This document shows, in pieces, positions 13,101 to 24,600 of a stretch of 64,000 nucleotides of DNA. The stretch is from Muricea muricata. Its lineage: Eukaryota > Cnidaria > Anthozoa > Malacalcyonacea > Plexauridae. The notes under the pieces were generated by a model. The model worked only from the letters and a program-made list of their open reading frames with translations, did no database searches and was not told where the DNA came from. Made by a program: the position numbers and the translations under genes. The first letter of the stretch is position 1; each line of letters starts with the position of its first letter. The stretch covers positions 4,121,501 to 4,185,500 of the forward strand of contig OY979726.1 in NCBI GenBank assembly GCA_963855995.1, read 5' to 3'.

Positions 13101-16100
13101 CATAACTCAGTTGCAAATCTATTAAGTAATAGTTCAAACACGAGCAGGAGAAGTTTCTCCGATTTCTAAACACCGAGAGTATTTGAAACGACGGAGCGAA
13201 GCCGAGCATTTTTAAAGAACTTCGAGGTATTTTCAAATCGGGGGAAATCCTCGTTACGAGTGAAAAAACGTACTTCTTAAGCAAACCAGTGTTTTGCACG
13301 AAAATCAAGAAGAAAGTTGGCCTAATTTCTGGAATTTCTTCCTAGGATTTCCAAACGCTCTCAACGGCATTAATTTTCTTTGTACTTGCTTCATGAATTG
13401 TTTGAGAAGAGGCTTTCTCACACTTTTCATTTAATTACAGGTATTTACGGGCAAAAACGGAGAGCGTCCGGGAGTAGGCGATATTTTAGTCGTACTTATG
13501 AAGGGCCGTACACTCGACGCAGCGTTGGCCAGCGAATATTCGGAAAAGCTAAAAGTTCGTGGAGTGCGAATTATTGCCGTTGCTATGGGAACGGAAACAA
13601 AATTATTTGAAGATCAGATTGAGCTATTGGCATCCAGTCGAGAGGACATGCGCTTTGTAGATTTTGATCATCTAAATGAAGTTGGGAATTACGTGTTGAG
13701 AGGAGTTTGTACCATGGTGGAAACAACCCGCGAGCAAGGTAAACTCGACACTATTTAACATATTTCCCGCAAGTTTTTCTACGCAAGCAGAATGCACGCA
13801 TGACAGCGTAACTATACAGTTTACATGATGTTCGTCAATCCGGGTGATGACCAGATTTTGCATTACGAAGTTCGAATTACAATTCGTATCATATTTACAA
13901 GATCTAGTCAAAATTAAGCGTAAAAACAGTTATGAAGTGTTGAGATGCTGCAACACCGAGCATTGCAACACTGGAGTGATTGTTTGTGGTGTTAGTCGGA
14001 GTCCATATTCCGGCACTCCTGCTTAAAATATGCTTCGTCACGGTGGAAATAGAACCTATGGCAGTTAGAATGCTCACCCAATGTTTTGCCAATTGAACTG
14101 CGCTGTCAGGTCGGTTCGAGTATGTGATTTTTACAAAACTGACTAATCTTAACAACAACGTAATTTTAAACATAATGATGAGTTTATAGCGTCTTGGTGT
14201 TTTGTACTTCATATAAGCCCCATTAGTCAATTTAAGAATATTCTTGCCAAATTCTAGTGCCATCAACTCTGGCTCCGACAACAGCTACGGCTCCTATGCC
14301 AACAACGACATCACGGCCTCCTACAAAAAGAAAACCGACCGAAGCATGCACTAGTAAAAAGTCTAAAGACATTCTCTACATGGTGGATTCCACAGCAAAT
14401 GTCACCGTACCCGTAATGGAAAGGATCAAAACCTTCATTGCTTACACAATGGATCGCTTCAATCAACTCGACGAGTCATTTATGATGGGCGTTATGCAGT
14501 TCAACGATAGAAACACAGCCAAGGTTATTAGGAAGGTGTCGAAATACACGAATGAGGCTGATTTGGAAAGAGTTTTGAGAAAGATGGTGCCTAAAAGGGT
14601 ATCAAAAAGATTCACTGGAGATGCGCTGATTGAAGCCAGTAAAACGGTTAGTATGGAGGTTTTGAAGCTTTTTGGCGGTATCACTTCTCTTTCAATCGAG
14701 ACCGTTCCTCCACGTTCTGAAAAGCTTCAAAATTGAAATAAAAAACGTATAGAACTTATTTAGTTTGTTCATAGACAATCTAAGGAATGGACTGGAAACG
14801 CAAGCTAAAGTTTACGCGACATCCGTGATACGCTTTACTTTGGAACCCTGTAACTTCACTTTAAATACATTTCAGAACCCCGTATTTACGTATTTTAAAC
14901 AAGAAAAGAAATGTGAATGCAACTATCGACTTTTAAAACTTTTCAGAGAGATAAACAAGGCGGAAAATCACCATTTAATGTTTCCGTAAACCTTTTTCAA
15001 CAGCAACAATGGCGACATTTCTGTAGTCAAAAAGAACGCAAACATTCAGGGTTGGGTTTCAGCTTTGTTATATCCATAAAGAATTTTAAAAGTCGATAGT
15101 TGCATAGACATTGCCGTTCTTGTTTAGAATATATAAAGAGAAAGTCCTGAAGTATATTTAAAGTGAAGTTACAGGGTTCCAAAGTATAGCATATCAGGCC
15201 GTATCACTGACGGATGTCGCGTCAGCACATTGACGCTTTAGCTTGTGTTTCCAGGCCGTTCTTTTTGATTGTCTATGGTTTGTTCAGCGTCGCCACAAGG
15301 TCAGAATCACCATAACAGTACAGTGAATGGACAGTAGGGCCACCCAGCAATGCAACGTGGCCCCCTAGCTATTCTTGTGCACTTTACTGGCTGCAATATG
15401 TAATCTTCCTTTTTTCTAACTTGCTGACCATCCATTTTAGCCCATATGGTTATTACAGTTAGCTAGTCACCTTTCCAATTTGTTGGTCATCTTTCAGTAT
15501 TATTTTGGTGACGAATATTTTCAATAAATGTCCAAGCGTTTCCCACGAAGATTGGGTTCGGATCCAACTAAGTGGAGGAGATATAAGAGGGAGGATCTAA
15601 CCAGTGGCTACGCTCCAGAGGCTCAACCAAAAACTGCTCTGATTCTCTGCCATGTTTTTCAGCTTGCCCATCTAAACTCATTTGAGGATCTAAACTCTTA
15701 TCAACACCACAAATATCATAATAACTTCTTTGTTGTAGTTTTACGAAGTCAACACTCAATATAGACGTTATGCAGTACAAGATATCATTATCCTGCTCAC
15801 CGATGGCATTGCTGACGACCACTTAAAAGTCGTGCACGAAGTCGATCTACTGAAGGCAAGAAATATCAAAATTATTGTTATTTCCTTCGGAGATTTGCGT
15901 TCTCGTGTGAACCAAAAGTGGTACGAGTTTGTGAATGGCTTATATTTGTTTACATCTACGCTGTCACCGCCATCGTTTGGCCTCTTGTTTGATAACATTT
16001 GGAGACCGATATGCTCCGACGTTTACTACAGAAAGAATTGTAAGTATTGTCTGGATTTTAATCATTTGTGAGGAAAACGGAAACCTTGTCCGTAAAGCAG

Positions 16101-17892
16101 TCTTTATATACAATAAAGGCGCGCGTAGATTTATACAAAAATTTTGCTTTGCTTTCTCGGTTTAAAGCCTTAAACAACATCTATCTGCATGTATATTTAA
16201 AATTTCTTCGTTAAAAAAATCACAAGGTATAAAATGGAACGTTTCTTGAAACATGGATCGTTTTTTGGAGCACTGAAAATACTCGAAGTTCGAGCTTATC
16301 AGGTATAAAACACTCTGCTGCACCTCAGTTGCTCACTTTCTAGCATATTACAATAATCGTTAATCGCTTGCTCTTTGCATTTTTGTGCGGAATATGTTGA
16401 TTACGTTACAAAATTAGTGATTAATTTTTGAAAATGCATGTGATGCCATGAGTCGTGCAATTTCATATCGAACAAAGGTGAATATCTCAAGCAGGAGGAG
16501 AGATAGAGAAATTAGAAAGTAGTTTTTTGTCAAAGTCAATCTAGATATGGTCTGGAGGCTCGGCCAACGTCCTTGTTCTATCTTTTTGCTCGTGTTTATG
16601 CGGACTTGTGCACGGAGAAGACAACGAATTTTTGGTATAATGAAGAAATCGTCCAATAGCGTTGCCTCGCCGAACACGGTGAAGCCAACTAAACATAAAA
16701 TCGCAGCTTACTACAAACGCTTTGAAGTTCGCTGGGTTTCCAGACCTTGTCTGGATTGACTATGTTAGAGTTAAGTAACGTCTTTGCTTTCAGCTGGAAG
16801 TAAGGATAATTAGCATAACGCTGTGTACCTTATTAAACTCCTTCAACTTACTATAGTTTTGCCCCAATAGAAATACCAATATCTAACATGCACAAGTACT
16901 GTGACCCAGGTTCCAACTTTACCCATTTCAGACCCCCCGGCTTCTTTCAAATGCAACGGCAGTGCACACGACATCTACTTTACGGTGGACGGCTCCGCAA
17001 GCATTAAATATACGAACTTTAGAAACGTACGAAAACTTTTACAAGATCTCATCATCTTGCTGACGAGGAAAAATAACAACCTGCACATTGGTATCATGCA
17101 GTATAGTCAGGTCCAAAAGACGGAAAATGTTTTGAGTCTGGGTAAACATACGACGCAGGAGGTATTGGACGCAGTACAGTCGATGAACTATCACAGAGGC
17201 CTTGAAACAAAAACTGGTAACGCTTTGAGCAGGGTTAGCACAGAGGTAGGAGCTTGGGTTTGTGCCATGAAAAATACATCCTATAATTGGCTATCTTTTC
17301 ATGTTACGAGTCACGAATGACGAATTGACGTAACGAAAAAGATGGCAGATGTACATTTTACTAGAATGCATTGCGGTCGGAAATCGTTAAAAAAACAAAT
17401 TGACGTCTGTTGAAGGATAAGAGAGGATGTTTTCATTGTTTTGTTAAAGTTTTATGTCCTTAGCTGTTCACTTTGGCATTTTTCACAGTCGTTTTTGCTT
17501 GATGCCTGCAATGCATTCCGGAGAAATGTACGTGCGGCCATCTTTTTCGCTATGGTCAATTGGGGACTGACGACGATCAACGAAATGCGCTGTTTGTTCA
17601 TACTTTTCAGGTTTTCAACAAATATCGCGGCGACCGACCTTTGGTCAACGACACTTTAATTTTGTTCACCGACGGCAACGCGCATGACCTTCGGCTGGCC
17701 CATGAGATGGCGGACGCAATGAAGTCACGTAATATCAAGATCGTTGGTGTCGCAGCCGGCAGCGAGGAAGAAGTGGAGAGATTCAAGCCAGAGCTTGAAG
17801 AAATGGTTACAAACAAGAATGACATTATTAGTGTTGACTTCCCCGACCTAGCCACATTCGCCACGAAGTTACTTCGAGTAACGTGTGATTAG
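7103..17892 (+). CDS. Secreted protein with five vWA domains and mucin-like Thr/Pro linkers
   Basis: Exons: 7103-7187, 7720-8024, 9054-9822, 9969-10267, 10434-11412, 11905-12197, 13441-13738, 14258-14646, 15739-16039, 16932-17245, 17611-17892. Every junction keeps frame, giving 1,437 codons and a TGA-free reading to the final TAG. Residues 1-19 or so form a signal peptide. The vWA domains lie near residues 30-224, 388-580, 813-1005, 1040-1238 and 1242-1437. Thr-rich linkers lie at ~226-385 and ~585-805, with a short Thr/Pro/Lys linker before vWA4. Each vWA starts and ends with a Cys, probably a disulfide pair. Domains 1 and 5 keep DxSxS, Thr and TDG metal-site motifs; 2-4 are degraded. vWA arrays usually bind matrix proteins or other ligands; the linkers suggest a heavily O-glycosylated, mucus- or matrix-like protein. 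Several donors are weak (gtttgt at 10268, gttagt at 14647), but phase and position support them. Confidence 0.9.
7371..7640. repeat. GTTA/GTTG-rich simple repeat in intron 1
   Basis: The intron between the signal-peptide exon and the first vWA exon is largely degenerate (GTTA)n and (GTTG)n, with a direct repeat of 'ggttagttagtcacttatt' near 7536-7575. Length polymorphism is likely. It ends about 80 bp before the next acceptor. Confidence 0.7.
8183..8407. mobile_element. MITE-like fold-back element in intron 2
   Basis: The ends are inverted repeats of about 35 bp: 'gttgttcaaaagttggtta...ccctgggttaa' on the left and its complement around 'ttaacccagggtagcgctaa' on the right. There is no coding capacity. 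It is a short non-autonomous DNA transposon by structure. Confidence 0.7.
9370..9785 (+). repeat. Coding minisatellite: TTTEAP/TTTERS repeats (linker 1)
   Basis: Within exon 3 of the vWA gene, a degenerate 15-18-bp repeat encodes TTTEAP, TTTERS and TTTKAP units, giving a Thr-rich segment with many potential O-glycosylation sites. The repeats stay in frame. The open frame on the opposite strand (9215-9793) is a by-product of the biased composition. Confidence 0.9.
10750..11340 (+). repeat. Coding minisatellite: TTTPEP repeats (linker 2)
   Basis: Within exon 5 an 18-bp unit (15-bp variant for TTPEP) is repeated over 30 times, encoding TTTPEP with small changes (TTSPEP, TTAPEP, TTTPHP). This makes an extended, Pro-rich, probably O-glycosylated rod between vWA2 and vWA3. 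High nucleotide identity among many units suggests recent expansion. Long frames on the other strands here are shadows. Confidence 0.92.
11470..11610 (-). mobile_element. tRNA-derived SINE copy in intron 5
   Basis: On the minus strand an A-box-like stretch ('cagcccagagcatttgaatagc') is followed by a B box GGTTCGATTCCC and then the family body 'gtcaggcctatctgtccg'. Related copies lie at 14040-14110, 31423-31633, 47160-47260, 47344-47430 and 48880-48995. The acceptor-stem pairing is not preserved, so it is not a functional tRNA. Confidence 0.6.
12769..12900. mobile_element. Small fold-back element in intron 6
   Basis: 'taactagag...ggggaggatattcatacatat' on the left is mirrored on the right by 'atatatgaataattctcccc...ctctagtta'. 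No coding content. Confidence 0.6.
12900..13075. repeat. Partial copy of the TTGTAACAAG-rich repeat family
   Basis: Contains the family words 'agctgttgacaagttgtgtt', 'ttaacaacttgtaacaacc' and 'ttgtttcaacaagtcc'. It matches the interior of the fuller copies at 20837-21253 and 55760-56125. Confidence 0.6.
14040..14110 (-). mobile_element. tRNA-derived SINE fragment in intron 7
   Basis: On the minus strand 'gcagttcaattggc' (A-box-like) is followed about 40 bp later by 'taggttctatttcc' (degenerate B box). It resembles the other SINE copies in the window. Confidence 0.45.
14770..15277. mobile_element. ~500-bp fold-back element in intron 8
   Basis: The left arm begins 'catagacaatc' and runs through 'ggaaccctgtaacttcac' to 'atgcaactatcgactttt'. 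The right arm carries the same words in reverse order and complement, ending 'gattgtctatg'. The arms are ~200 bp or more with a short unpaired centre. No transposase. Short open frames inside are not genes. Confidence 0.75.
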
Positions 17893-19179
17893 GCGATTTT
17901 TTCTTTTGGTATACTTGTAAAAAGAGAAGCAACTAACTCGCATATTTTAGCGAGGCTTGGGAAAGAATGACCTGAATAAGTCTCATAGTAAACCGATTGT
18001 TTCCATTGGTATATATCGGTAAAAACTACTACCATCAAAGATATAATATGCCAATGGACAAAATATAACTTTAATTGCTAATTTACCTAGCTTACACAAA
18101 TAAATGCTGTATAATTAAATGCTTATATTGTAATTTCATGTCATACCACAATATGCATTTCTGCGCATTAAAAGTAGCTTATCGGGTGATCTAAAACACA
18201 TAAAAGTAGTGGCACTAGTTGTAAAACAGAAATTATTCAATTTTCGAACCAAATTCCTTATGAATTATAATTTACTTTTTTTAAAAAAAATTGATAGACT
18301 TATAAGTAATACTTACTGCATGAGTGACTTTCTTAATCAGTGTATACGGACACGGGTTCTTGGCATGACTATCTGTGTACACTGATACAAAAGGGACCCA
18401 AATTTTGCATATTACTTATCAAACTTAACTTACTCAAACAATCATGTTTTAAATTGACCTTTAAAAGAATGTTAAAAGCTTAAAAAATTGCGAGAAAGTT
18501 TCAGCAAATCAGAATTGTTGTCCTGGGAACGAGGTTGATATATACAGACAATGATTAAACATGTATTTCTTTTCAATTTTCTTTATAAATGAGTCTGATA
18601 ACTTTCTTTACTAAACCTCACTACTAAGTTTCAAAAAGTTTCATAAACGAATATAGAAGATATAAATAAATTATATAAATGATAAAAAACCCAGGAAAAT
18701 GGTTTCTGTACGGTGGCTAGTTCCACGCCTTTAATTTAATCACGGTTAGATCAGTTAGCACTTTTACTGAGTTCAAGCAGGTGTGGTAACAAAGATGCAT
18801 TGCGGGCTGGATACGCTATCACGCCATGGCGGCCGCTTTTTTGGGTGGGAAAATAGCGGATTATTCAGTACAAGGTGAAATGCGACGTATAAACAAGCCT
18901 AAGAGCTTTCACAACTACCTCCCATTCGATGAGAATGCATAATATCCTCATCATGACTAATGCCACCCCCACAGAAACAGCATAAATCTGAGGATGTACC
19001 AGCATTAGAGATTATCTCATTAGCGAAGGGCTTTCGCTTCCGAAACATGGACTTTCGGCCTCTTTCAGATACAGAAGATAAGTTTACTGGCAGAGTAATT
19101 CCATGAAAAGTGATAAACCGCGTGTGCTGAACCGGATACTGCTGCTGTGTCAGATCAGCTATTATCAAATACCATCGTC
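17893..19179. other. Intergenic: 3' end of vWA gene and dispersed repeat
   Basis: A possible polyadenylation signal AATAAA lies at 18099-18104, about 200 bp after the vWA stop. A segment at 18296-18640 is related to 56158-56440 (shared 'acttataagtaat', 'attacttatcaaac' and 'gattaaacatg' words), so it is an old dispersed element. A minus-strand 89-codon frame at 18899-19168 has no recognisable domain; part of it (18932-18985) is a repeat also seen near 46148-46205. Confidence 0.6.
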
Positions 19180-20200
19180 ATGTACACTCGAACAACGGCG
19201 GCTCTTTTCGGTTTGGGCCAAGCTGGCAAAATCCACTTCAAAAATATCTTAAATAACACACGTATTGATCTCAAATATATCGTGGAAGAACGTACGGACG
19301 ATGCAGAGAAGTTCATCGCCGATTATCGCTTACCTGGCACCCGTGCAGTCCACTCGAGTCACTCACTAGTCATTCAAAGTGCACAATTTACAAAGGCACA
19401 TTCGCCTTTTACAAGGATAGAGTTGTGCATAGCAGCAGAAGGACACACTTCCGGACAATGACAATTCAGAATTTACAACGTGATTCTAAAGATCATGCAG
19501 AAAATTATAAAAGTGTAAAAATCAATGCTTGGATTTACAATGCCAATGGTGCAATAAACACTTCAGGGTTAGTTACTCAGTGTAAAGATCGAAGTTTTGT
19601 TTAATAATTGTTTAATTAATAAATTAGGTGTTCTAAAATGTTTTGTGTAGTTCTTCTGGATATGAAAGAACCTATGCATAAACTGAATGATTTGTTATCG
19701 GATAGGGAAGACAGGTTGAGGAGACTCAATGAAAATAAATTCTATGATTTTAATGTAAATGTAACTCGCAAGTATATAATATTGGAGTTGATAGGGTATA
19801 AGCAATTTTGACTCGGCTCCTTTAGTAAGCATTTTGAATATGTTGAATTATTATAGTTTATTAGTTGCAATGTAATCTTTGATTAGTAATATAGGCCGAT
19901 TATTGTAACAAAAATTTGTATCGTCTATAATTTAATCACATTGCATGTGCATCACATTGTAACTAAGCTGTCTATTACTGATATCACCATAATTTTAAAG
20001 GTGTAGGTATAAGTGAAAGGCAGACTTTAAAATTGGTAAACGGCGGTTTAATGCTTGCGTTTTTTATAGTGCTGCAGGTCAGTGTTGCTTACGCCCAAGT
20101 TTACAGCGAGTAACTAAGCAGGCTGTGCTCCACATAATTATTTAATTCCAAGTAGTTTTTGCACCTGAAAGCAATTTCTTTAATTCTAATGCATACCAGT
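19180..20200 (+). pseudogene. YrbE-like oxidoreductase copy A, internally deleted
   Basis: 19180-19359 encodes 60 residues matching the N-terminus of the intact copy at 30776: ATG, Rossmann motif GLGQAG, 'KIHFKN', 'YIVEE', 'EKF.ADY', ending at VHSS. Homology then stops and about 70 bp of unrelated sequence follows. From ~19430 the sequence matches the 3' flank of copy B (compare 'agcagaaggacacact' with 28860 onward, and 20045-20200 with 29716-29890). So the rest of exon 1, the intron, exon 2 and the stop are missing. Dinucleotide binding alone would remain; the EKP motif and the catalytic D/H pair are lost. Almost certainly a pseudogene made by deletion of a full duplicate. Confidence 0.8.
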
Positions 20201-20836
20201 CGGAAGTGCTCGACTGATTCAAGACATGAATGGCATTAAACTCTACCTTAACACACTTGCTCTCCGAACCGTACGGACTAAACAGCTCTTGCTTAGACGC
20301 TCTGTCATCAAAATGGCAAATTTTTTGAGCAAATGTATTCTAATAACATTCTAAACCTAAAGGAACAGTTTACATGAAACGAATTGACATGATATCTGTT
20401 AAGTTGACAATAAGAGACACACCGGATTGGAAGAAAACAGGGATCTAGCACTTTAGGCGGGAAACAATGTAGTTATAGCACTACTGTGATGAAGCAAAAG
20501 ACAAATACCGGTAGAGAAAATATATGGATGTTGATCCTAGCTTTAAAAATCCTAAATTATGAAGAACCACCAGTAAAATGTCGGAACATTTTTGAACAAA
20601 CTTTCAACAATATAACCTTGTATATATTGTAACTGTAGTTAGTCTGATGATGATTTTGTAATAAAATCGAAATATTACTTACTCAATTTTCTTGCTCAAC
20701 TCATATTTTGGGTTTCAAGATGCTAATCTTCGGATTATGTTTTGTATTATATCTTTTAACTTATCATACTTAAGTCTACATACTCTTTACTCGAATATCG
20801 AAAAAACTTTTACGTTAAAAAACTTAATAGATTATC

Positions 20837-21253
20837 TACACACGTAAAAACGCACAAGTTGCTACAGACCTGCAAACAAGTTGTTACAAGTCTGTTCACA
20901 AGTTGTTGACAAGATGTATTCGCACTGCTTGTTCCGAATTTGTTGGAACAAGTTTGGAACAAGCTGTTGACAAATTGTAACAAGCTTGATGGGACTATCA
21001 GACCTGTTACAAGATTGTTCCAACAAGACTGATACAGCATGATATAACAATATTATTACAGCCTTGTGTTGTCAATCTTGTAACAAATTTGCTACAACAG
21101 GATTGTATCAGAGTTGCTAGAACAACCTTGTAACAAGTCTGATATTTTCGTCAAGCTTGTAACAAGTTGTTGGTACAAGCAGTGCGAACACATCTTGTTG
21201 ACGGCTTGTCTGCTGCAGACTTGTTACAAGTTGCGTGATTTTTACGTGTGTAC
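20837..21253. mobile_element. Fold-back element rich in TTGTAACAAG words
   Basis: The termini are inverted ('acacacgtaaaaa' on the left, 'tttttacgtgtgt' on the right), and the interior is a dense set of degenerate palindromic words such as 'cttgttacaag', 'ttgttccaacaa' and 'aagttgttgacaag'. Other copies or parts lie at 55760-56125, 12900-13075, 42360-42690 and 45670-45800. Non-coding; the minus-strand frames here are low-complexity artefacts. Confidence 0.75.
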
Positions 21254-21661
21254 ACGGGAGGAACTTACTGTTATGGAGCCAATTGTATAAAACTTTTAAT
21301 CACTTTTTAATCACTGTTTTGTAGTTAAATAATGATTAAGTACAAAATACCTTGTTCTGATTGGTTGATGTTTCCACTAATCATAGTTAACTTTAATCAC
21401 TTTTTCATACAACTGACCCCTCATTGGCCAGAAAATGCAATTGACTGGTTGGCAATGGTGATGATCAATGCGATATGCGTAGATACACAAACTTCAATTG
21501 AGTAGCCCCACTATTCTAACCCTATTCTGTGACTGCTGTTGTACCAAGTCAGCTACCATCAAACATCCATCGTCATGTCCGCTAGAACAACGGCGGCTCT
21601 ATTCGGTTTGGGCCAAGCTGGCAAAATCCACTTCAAAAATATCTTAAATAACACACGTATT

Positions 21662-24600
21662 AGTCAGGGAGGCAGAGGTCATTTTACCTACCTTCTCGAG
21701 GGACAAATCCATTTTGCTCTTAAATTGTCCGTTACATGCCTAATATAACAATTCTGAATGTTGTTTGGCCCAATTTATCTTGTGGGCTTCGATCAACACG
21801 TTTTTATTCAGTTTTATTACTAGAAATACATGCATGCAGCAACCCCTCGCCACCAACTAAGAGCATGCAACTGTATTCTCGGAATTACATGAAGTACTGC
21901 AGTAGGTTGTTGTCATAGCAACACGGCAATTGTTATTCTTTCTGTATATTTTTCAAAATGACAAAATATTGAGTTTTTAATCCTTGTTTTACTGACAATT
22001 TTTGTTTTACTGAAAATGGCACAACATTTGTCATCGGTATGTTATTACGCCTAATGTAAGCTTAAATTTGGTATAAAATACGACCTATAAAATAACATAT
22101 ATTACTCGTTTTGCAATATCTATGACACTAAATTTTTATCTACATAAACTTTGAGTTTGAAATAAAACCGTTTCAAGCCAATTTTGTATCTTCGCTCATA
22201 TTCTTTTACATGTAAAGTTCGTCAATATTTTGAAATACAGTAATAAGAAGACAGTCTTGCATTTTAATACAAAACATAAACTTACTCTGGAATTTAAACA
22301 GTGAATAGACTGGAGGACTACGGCTATGCCGGCCTTTACAAAGCATTAAAACACAAGTATAAATACGCATTATCAACAAACTTGCCTTGTGTTTCACGCC
22401 GTAGTCAATTCTTGGCGCTTCTGCGTATTTTCCCAGAGTTAATCTCTCTTCAAGAGTCTTTTCGCAGTCGTTTTCGTCTCAGTTCTCGCCTTTTTGGATG
22501 CCTTAAGTGTTTGCTACTCCTGATATTCCGCCATACTCTTGAGATCATAAATGACCACCCTTCGTTGGTTGTGAAAGTTGCCAAATCTTTTTGCAAAAAT
22601 ACAAAATAATTATTGTGGAGCAAAAAGCAAATTTAGATATTTGCTGTCAGTTGAATTCGTGATTAATCAATCAACAATAAATTTTAAATCCGGCCAATCA
22701 GTGTTAGCCATTCATGATAGTCCGCCATATTGTTGAGATCAGTGAGGACATACCACTTTTACTACCTATCACGAGCACTGAGCTTTATTACATCTGGAGA
22801 AAGCACGCGCCGCCATCTTTGAAGCCATTTTAATGGCGGCGATTTGCAAAATTGGTTCCCGATTGGTTCCCGGCTACAGGTAGCTACCACTGAGCCAAAA
22901 TGCGATGCTATACGTCCGGCAAAGCTCTTCGCCCCCCTGGTTTTTAACAAAAATTGTTTACGAGATAGCGAGAAAAAGGAAATAATCTTAAAATATTTTG
23001 GTTTCTTTGAATATATTTTTATACTACATTTGCTTAACGGTGAAAAAAGGTGTTTGCCTTACTTGTCGGAGCAAGAATCTACTATAAATGCAGGGGAATT
23101 CCTCTTTCAGGTATGTTTCACACAGCATACACTTTGTATTTTGCATACAATATTAATACAGACACGGCAACACGCTTCGATGTTTGTCCTGTTTGATAAT
23201 AAAGTGTTTTTAGATCACACAAACCCTTAGGTCTTATATACAAATGGTTAAAGATTATTGACATAGTTTTTCTTCTTCTGAGCATTGTATTTTTATTGCT
23301 AGCTTCGTTTTGTTTTGCTGAAGGCTGTTGCATTACTTGCATATGTTAGCCTAACATTCCTGGACTCAGCAGCATCTTTATGCAACTCTTTCCAGCTAAG
23401 CTGCTTATGTAGAAAGTAGATACTACCAGAAGATTTAAAGAAAGTACACACTCGCTTTGTTTTAGGTTTGTACCTGCCAGTATATGCGCAAATCCAATAC
23501 CTGAGAAAAAAGTCAGCTGTAAAAAAGGGAAAATATCCAGGACATGGCATAAGAGGTTTTGTTTTCCAAATGCACCAAGGTAACTCACACTTTACATTAA
23601 CAATCAGAAGAAATTTAGAAGTGACAGGGTCCAGAAAACTGCATGTTTTCATTGTTAAGTTTTGTATTAGCCATTGATGCCTTTTAAAGATACAATTATA
23701 GTTGACTGCATGTGCATAGAAAATTAGACATTTCAAGACCAAATACAGGGGCCCAGTGTTGAATGGGGTCACTCTGTAAAAATAAAATTGTGTAATTATA
23801 ATTGTAAAGTATCATTGACTTATCAATATTTAAGAGAGTCCTTGATAGTTCAACCCTTATAGAATAAAGGCATTTGCTTTTCTTTGTGTATCCTTGTGTT
23901 GTAAAGGCAAAAATGTACTACAATATACTAATATACTTGTTAATGTTTTCTTATTTTGTAGGACCTATCTGCTGTAAGAACCTCACCTCAACATGGCATA
24001 AAGCATACATATGTAAAACAACAGAGGCAGAAATTTTATCATGTCATATCTATGATATGATGAATAATTTAATAAAATGTCAAATTCTATATTGTAGAGT
24101 AGTCACTACTATTCTTAAAGTTACATTGTTAATGTTAAGCTAGTAATGACACATGTAAAAAGCCAAATTAAAAAAGTTCAAAATTAGTCCTGCATTAATG
24201 CTGTCTCCAATTTCCAACAGATACTTTGCATGTATTTTAGACATTCTCCTAGAATACAAAAACAACAGGTAAGAGTCTGCACAAACCAGGTGTCAACTTT
24301 ACAATGTTTACCAGAAACAAAAACATAACATTGACAAGAAAGGATGTGAAATGATACACATTGGCATCACCTAGGGGATGGTGGTTGGATATAGGATTCA
24401 TGTAATCAGCAGAAAATTGTATTAGGAAAATGATGACTTTGACTCCCCTTCCTTAAAAAGGCATAGGACCCACAAATCAGGGTGAGATGTGTTTTTTTTG
24501 CAGACTTATGTGTCAATTTGTGCCAGAGTAGAAAATGTATGTATTTTACTGTCTGATTGCATACAGGGTGGTTAACTTTACAAACTGTGTGTCAATGTAC

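Noticed and set aside
20810-21050. Minus-strand Cys-rich frames that look like a small secreted peptide
   Set aside because: The Cys codons arise from the repeated TTGTAACAAG words of a fold-back element.
22301-24143. Intact transposase gene inside the 4.4-kb element
   Set aside because: Frames are short and broken; only faint integrase-like patterns can be argued, not enough to call a gene.
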